Positions 14,743-17,371 of a DNA stretch of 17,371 bases are shown piece by piece. Position 1 is the first letter of the stretch, and every line of letters starts with the position of its first letter. Made by a program: the position numbers and the translations under genes. The stretch covers positions 1-17,371 of the forward strand of contig JBDLTZ010000207.1 of assembly GCA_039805565.1 (NCBI GenBank), written 5' to 3'. Origin of the DNA: CALJIC01 sp039805565. Lineage in GTDB: Bacteria; Chloroflexota; Chloroflexia; Chloroflexales; Roseiflexaceae. Under the pieces are notes generated by a model. The model was not told the origin of the DNA. It saw only the letters and a program-made list of their open reading frames with translations, and searched no databases.

Positions 14743-15897
14743 ATGCCTCATGTCTATATCGTCGGCGCTGCGGCCACCCCCGTCGCCGAGCACTGGGACC
14801 GCACCGCGCAGTCCCTCGCCGCTGAGGCCTTCGCGGCCGCGCTCGGCCCGCTGGACCCTGGCCGCGTCGGCGCGATCTACGTCGCTAATGCGCTCGGTGC
14901 TGCCCTCGGCACGCAGTCGCAGCTTGGCGCTGCCGTGGCCGCTGCCGTCGGCCTCCCCGGTGTCGAGGCCCACGCCGTCGAGGCCGCGGGCGCGTCGGGT
15001 GGTGTGGCTCTGCGCCAGGCGACTCTGGCGGTCATGTCCGGCGCGTACGATCTCGTTGCGGTCGTGGGCGTCGAGAAGCCGAGCGATGTGCTCGATGGGC
15101 GGCGCGAGGCGGCCATGTCCCTCGCCGGTGATCCGGACTGGGACGCGGTCCACGGCGCCACGCTCACGGCCCAGTGGGCTATGCTGATGCGCCGCTACAT
15201 GCACGTCTACGACTGCCGCGCCGAGGACTTCGCGCCTTTCCCGGTCGGCGCGCACGCCAACGGCGCCGCCAACCCGTCGGCCCTGTACCGCTTCGCCATC
15301 ACCGCCGATAAGGTCCGGGGCGCGCCGATGGTGGCCGACCCGCTCGGTCTGCTCGACTGCTCGACGGTTGCGGACGGCGCGGCGGTGCTGCTGCTGGCCG
15401 GAGAGGGGCTGGCTCGCGAGCTCGGCGGTCCGCTGGTGCGTGTGGCCGGCTCGGCCGTTGCTACCGATGCCCCCGCGCTCCACGCGCGCCCGGACCCCCT
15501 CTGGCTCTCGGCGGCCGCCCGCTCCTCGGCGGCGGCGCTGCGCGGCGCGCGGCTCAGCGCCTCCGATGTCGGGCTGCTCGAGCTCAGCGACCAGCACGGG
15601 ATCGCCGCGGCGCTGTCGCTTGAGTCCAGCGGCTTCGTAGAGCGCGGTGCTGCCCTGCGCGCCGCCACTGAGGGCGCCTTCGCTCTCGGCGGCGCGATGC
15701 CCCTCGCCACAGGTGGCGGCTGTAAGGCCCGCGGCGATACCCTCGGGGCGCTCGGCGTCTACCAGGCGGTCGAGCTCGTGCGCCAGCTGCGTGGCCAGGC
15801 CGGCAAGGCCCAGGTGCCCGGCGCGCGCGTTGCCCTGGCCCAGTGTCTCGGCGGCATCGGCGCTACCGCCGCCACCCACGTCCTCATCGCGGAGTAG
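14743..15897 (+). CDS. Archaeal-type thiolase homologue lacking catalytic residues (pseudo-thiolase)
   Basis: 384 aa, ATG 14743 six bases after AGGAG. Full-length match to the archaeal thiolase that partners HMG-CoA synthase: conserved VEA..ASGGVALRQA, VGVEKPSDVLDG, MVADPLGLLDCSTVADGAAVLLLA, MPLATGGGCKARG and QLRGQAGKAQV. The catalytic positions are changed. The nucleophilic Cys of VEAACASGG is Gly83 (GGC codon at 14989-14991). The His of the HDxF motif is Ser282 (ELSDQH). The His of the GHP motif is Asp332 (GDT). The usual Asn before the GG(L)K loop is Ala322. Cys368 (QCLGGIGAT) remains near the classical second-Cys site. Ordinary Claisen condensation or thiolysis therefore looks impossible. 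It is unbroken, with normal codon use, so it is not a decaying pseudogene. A structural subunit or an aldolase-like activity are alternatives. Confidence 0.85.
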   Translation: MPHVYIVGAAATPVAEHWDRTAQSLAAEAFAAALGPLDPGRVGAIYVANALGAALGTQSQLGAAVAAAVGLPGVEAHAVEAAGASGGVALRQATLAVMSGAYDLVAVVGVEKPSDVLDGRREAAMSLAGDPDWDAVHGATLTAQWAMLMRRYMHVYDCRAEDFAPFPVGAHANGAANPSALYRFAITADKVRGAPMVADPLGLLDCSTVADGAAVLLLAGEGLARELGGPLVRVAGSAVATDAPALHARPDPLWLSAAARSSAAALRGARLSASDVGLLELSDQHGIAAALSLESSGFVERGAALRAATEGAFALGGAMPLATGGGCKARGDTLGALGVYQAVELVRQLRGQAGKAQVPGARVALAQCLGGIGATAATHVLIAE

Positions 15898-16031
15898 CCG
15901 ACCACGAGGACACCGAGTGCGCAGAGGAGAAGGAGTGCCGACAGCGGCCTCCCAGGGACAGCTACGGCGTCGGCCGGCTCTCTCGTATCTCTGTGCGCTC
16001 TGTGCTCTGTGTGGCAAGATTGGAGAGAGCA
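15898..16031. repeat. CTCTGTG / ACACCGAG-word inverted repeat between thiolase-like and DUF35 genes
   Basis: Left words at 15901-15935 (ACCACGAGGACACCGAG, then GCGCAGAGGAG) face right words at 15978-16014 that include CTCTGTG three times (15989-15995, 15998-16004, 16005-16011). The two sides are loosely reverse-complementary, as in the CACAGAG-type repeats common in environmental genomes. The spacer is open in the DUF35 frame. The GGAGAG ribosome site for the next gene begins at 16022. Confidence 0.75.
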
Positions 16032-16427
16032 ATGGATCTTGCGAAGCACTGGAGAGTCCGCGCCCCGCGGTACCGGCTCGAGGGTCAGCGCAGCGCAGCC
16101 ACCGGCGAGGTACGCTTCCCGCCCGTGCCCCCGGCCCCCGGCGAGGCCACTGGCATGTGGGAGCCCTACGCCCTCAGCGGCCGCGGCACTGTCTACTCGT
16201 TCACCGTGGTGCACCAGCCGCCGGACGGCTACGAGGGCCAGGCGCCCTACCTCCTGGCGATGGTGCGCCTTGAGGAGGGGCCGCTCGTCACCGCGCAGCT
16301 CACCGACTGCGACGCCGCCGAGGCTGCGGTCGACATGCCGGTCGAGATGGTCACGCGGAAGCTGCGCGACCTCGGCCCCGACGGCCTGATCGTTTACGCC
16401 TACAAGTTCCGCCCTGTCCTGGGCTGA
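16032..16427 (+). CDS. DUF35-family OB-fold protein without zinc-ribbon cysteines
   Basis: 131 aa, ATG 16032 five bases after GGAGAG; the open frame upstream to 15843 crosses the thiolase end and a repeat and is rejected. The C-terminal OB domain is well conserved relative to archaeal DUF35 partners of thiolase/HMG-CoA synthase: LSGRGTVYSFTVVHQPPDGYEGQAPYLLAMVRLEEGP, TAQLTDCD, DMPVEMV and IVYAYKFRP. The N-terminal rubredoxin-like ribbon normally carries two CxxC pairs around an FPPR motif. Here the flanks read SAAT (21-24) and APGE (35-38) around RFPPVPP, so all four ligands are missing. In archaea this protein bridges thiolase and synthase and completes the CoA-binding channel. Loss of zinc together with loss of thiolase chemistry in the adjacent gene suggests a structural role. 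Confidence 0.86.
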   Translation: MDLAKHWRVRAPRYRLEGQRSAATGEVRFPPVPPAPGEATGMWEPYALSGRGTVYSFTVVHQPPDGYEGQAPYLLAMVRLEEGPLVTAQLTDCDAAEAAVDMPVEMVTRKLRDLGPDGLIVYAYKFRPVLG

Positions 16428-16442
16428 TCAGGTTGCGGTGAG

Positions 16443-16557
16443 TCACCCCTCTCTCCCCGGCAGGAAGAGGGGGTGAGGGGCTGCGGCGCATCTCGGCTAC
16501 CGCAGCGCATAAAAAAGCCCCCTCTCCCACGGAGGGGAGAGGGGGTGGGGTGAGGGG
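16443..16557. repeat. Two CCCCTCTC/GAGAGGGG repeat elements between DUF35 and lexA
   Basis: The first element (16443-16480) is an imperfect hairpin in which TCACCCCTCT faces AGAGGGGGTGA, without a T-run. The second (16518-16558) carries related words (GAGAGGGGGTGGGGTGAGGGG) and forms the lexA terminator. Both belong to the common CCCCTCTCCC...GGGAGAGGGGTGAGGG type of interspersed repeat. The first may end the mevalonate transcript. Confidence 0.75.
16511..16545 (-). terminator. Intrinsic terminator of lexA
   Basis: In the minus-strand transcript an 11-bp perfect G/C stem (16535-16545 with 16518-16528, loop about 6 nt) is followed by C and then six U residues (16511-16516). It lies 13 bp after the lexA stop. 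This is a textbook rho-independent terminator built from an interspersed repeat. Confidence 0.85.
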
Positions 16558-17214
16558 CTACAGCATGCTCCGCATCACGCCCACCACGCGGCCCTCGATC
16601 CGCACGCTCGCCGGGCTCACGAAGATCGGCTCCATCGTGCTGTTGGCCGGCTGCAGGCGGACCCGCTCGCCCTCGCGGTAGAACTTCTTCAGCGTCACCG
16701 CGTTCTCGTCCTCGATCCGCACCGCCACCATCTGGCCGTTCTCGGCCGTCTCCTGGTAGCGCATCAGCACGATGTCCCCGTCGTCGATCAGCGCGTCGAT
16801 CATCGACTGGCCGCGGACCTTCAGCGCGTAGACGTCGTTCAGCCGATCGACCGGCACCACGTCCGGCGGAACCTCAATCGTCGTCACATCGCTCGAGGAG
16901 GTATCCTCCGGGTTCGGCAGCGGCTGGCCCGCGGTGATGGTGCCCAGCAGCGGCACCAGCCCGCCCATCGCCTTGCTGATCCGGGTCGGCTGCGTCTGCG
17001 GGATGGTGATGCCGCGCGAAACCTTCCCCTGCCGCTTCAGCAGGCCCTTCAGCTCGAGCGCCTTCAGGTTGTACGCCACCACCGAGGTCGAGGAGATCTC
17101 CAGCTTCTCCTGGATCTGGCGGATCGCCGGCGGGTAGCCGTTCAGCGACACAAACTCTTCGATGAAGTTCAGAATCTCCCGCTGGCGGGCGGAGAGGCCA
17201 TCTGCGGATCGCAT
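16558..17214 (-). CDS. lexA: LexA repressor
   Basis: 218 aa; ATG 17214 follows AGGAAA. Residues 6-70 are the winged helix-turn-helix (LSARQREILNFIEEFVSLNGYPPAIRQIQEKLEIS, then TSVVAYNLKALELKGLLKR). The self-cleavage site is Ala95-Gly96 in GTITAGQPLP. The S24-type catalytic pair is Ser137 in VRGQSMID and Lys176 in VTLKKFY. It represses SOS genes until RecA filaments promote autocleavage after DNA damage. It is slightly longer than E. coli LexA (202 aa) because of the linker and an acidic/Ser stretch (PEDTSSSDV, 102-110). Its own promoter carries a LexA-box-like operator, which fits autoregulation. Confidence 0.97.
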   Translation of the reverse strand: MRSADGLSARQREILNFIEEFVSLNGYPPAIRQIQEKLEISSTSVVAYNLKALELKGLLKRQGKVSRGITIPQTQPTRISKAMGGLVPLLGTITAGQPLPNPEDTSSSDVTTIEVPPDVVPVDRLNDVYALKVRGQSMIDALIDDGDIVLMRYQETAENGQMVAVRIEDENAVTLKKFYREGERVRLQPANSTMEPIFVSPASVRIEGRVVGVMRSML

Positions 17215-17307
17215 AAGGTTTCCTTTCGGTAGTATGCGGCCGCTCCAGGCCGCGCTAGCCAGGTTGTCGCAACGACTGCGCGAACATTAGAACTGATGTA
17301 GTAATTC

Positions 17308-17336
17308 AGTATAGCGAAACACCTGTTCTCTGTCAA
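17308..17336 (-). promoter_or_regulatory. Consensus sigma70 promoter of lexA
   Basis: The minus strand has a perfect TTGACA (17331-17336), a 17-bp spacer and TATACT (17308-17313). It is the strongest promoter match in the window. Transcription would start near 17301, giving a leader of about 87 nt that contains a 6-bp hairpin (17236-17241 with 17248-17253). Confidence 0.82.
17316..17329 (-). promoter_or_regulatory. LexA box in the lexA promoter spacer
   Basis: The minus strand reads AGAACAGGTGTTTC, matching 13 of 14 positions of the Gram-positive LexA box CGAACRNRYGTTYC. It lies wholly inside the 17-bp spacer between -35 and -10, so binding would block RNA polymerase directly. A second pair of GAAC half-sites in direct orientation (17282-17292) lies just downstream of the start point. 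Confidence 0.7.
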
Positions 17337-17371
17337 GGGGATTTTCCATTCTCTGAAGAAGAAAATACGGC

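Noticed and set aside
14743..15897. Pseudogene or sequencing error as explanation of the thiolase changes
   Set aside because: Three separate active-site positions differ, none involves a frameshift, the frame is full length and the surrounding motifs are intact. An error would explain at most one of them.
14710..16032. 440-codon minus-strand frame opposite the thiolase-like gene
   Set aside because: Shadow of the thiolase homologue; Arg/Gly/Ala-rich with no motif.

Overview
The window is GC-rich bacterial DNA, probably from a filamentous Chloroflexota (class Chloroflexia, Roseiflexus/Kouleothrix-like). This is an inference. It rests on an archaeal-type mevalonate entry module beside a bacterial lexA, a DICT-domain diguanylate cyclase, and gene spacers filled with short word-like repeats. 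No rRNA, tRNA, CRISPR array, transposase or phage gene was found.

Layout. Positions 1-350 (-) hold the start of a TPR-like protein whose tail is a 21-bp repeat encoding TDHGSTT heptads; it runs off the left edge. A 115-residue membrane protein (560-907, -) diverges from an FGGY sugar kinase (1063-2562, +). A minus-strand block follows (2767-8981). In transcription order it is a PfkB kinase, a D-lyxose isomerase (ATGA overlap), an FAH-family 2-keto-3-deoxy-sugar-acid dehydratase-like enzyme, a PlsC-like acyltransferase and a large secreted beta-propeller protein with one CXXCH haem motif, related to the hydrazine synthase alpha-subunit fold. The first three look like a sugar-catabolic operon. 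The propeller protein has its own strong promoter. A DICT-PAS-GAF-GGDEF diguanylate cyclase (9168-11219, +) runs divergently from the kinase operon and meets a 243-aa lipoprotein gene (11228-11959, -) tail to tail.

Positions 12202-16427 (+) carry a mevalonate cluster: class II HMG-CoA reductase, archaeal-type HMG-CoA synthase, an archaeal-type thiolase and a DUF35 OB-fold protein. In archaea the last three form one channelling complex that makes HMG-CoA. Here the reductase and synthase keep every catalytic residue I can place. The thiolase has lost its nucleophilic Cys (Gly83) and two active-site His positions (Ser282, Asp332), and the DUF35 protein has lost all four zinc-ribbon cysteines. 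This paired decay in otherwise well-conserved proteins is the most interesting observation: it suggests a non-catalytic scaffold or a changed reaction.

lexA (16558-17214, -) converges on the cluster. It ends in a clear intrinsic terminator and starts from a consensus sigma70 promoter whose 17-bp spacer holds a Bacillus-type LexA box, implying autoregulation.

A second theme is that almost every spacer carries its own family of short degenerate repeats, often as inverted arms. One such array appears to have become the coding tail of the first gene.
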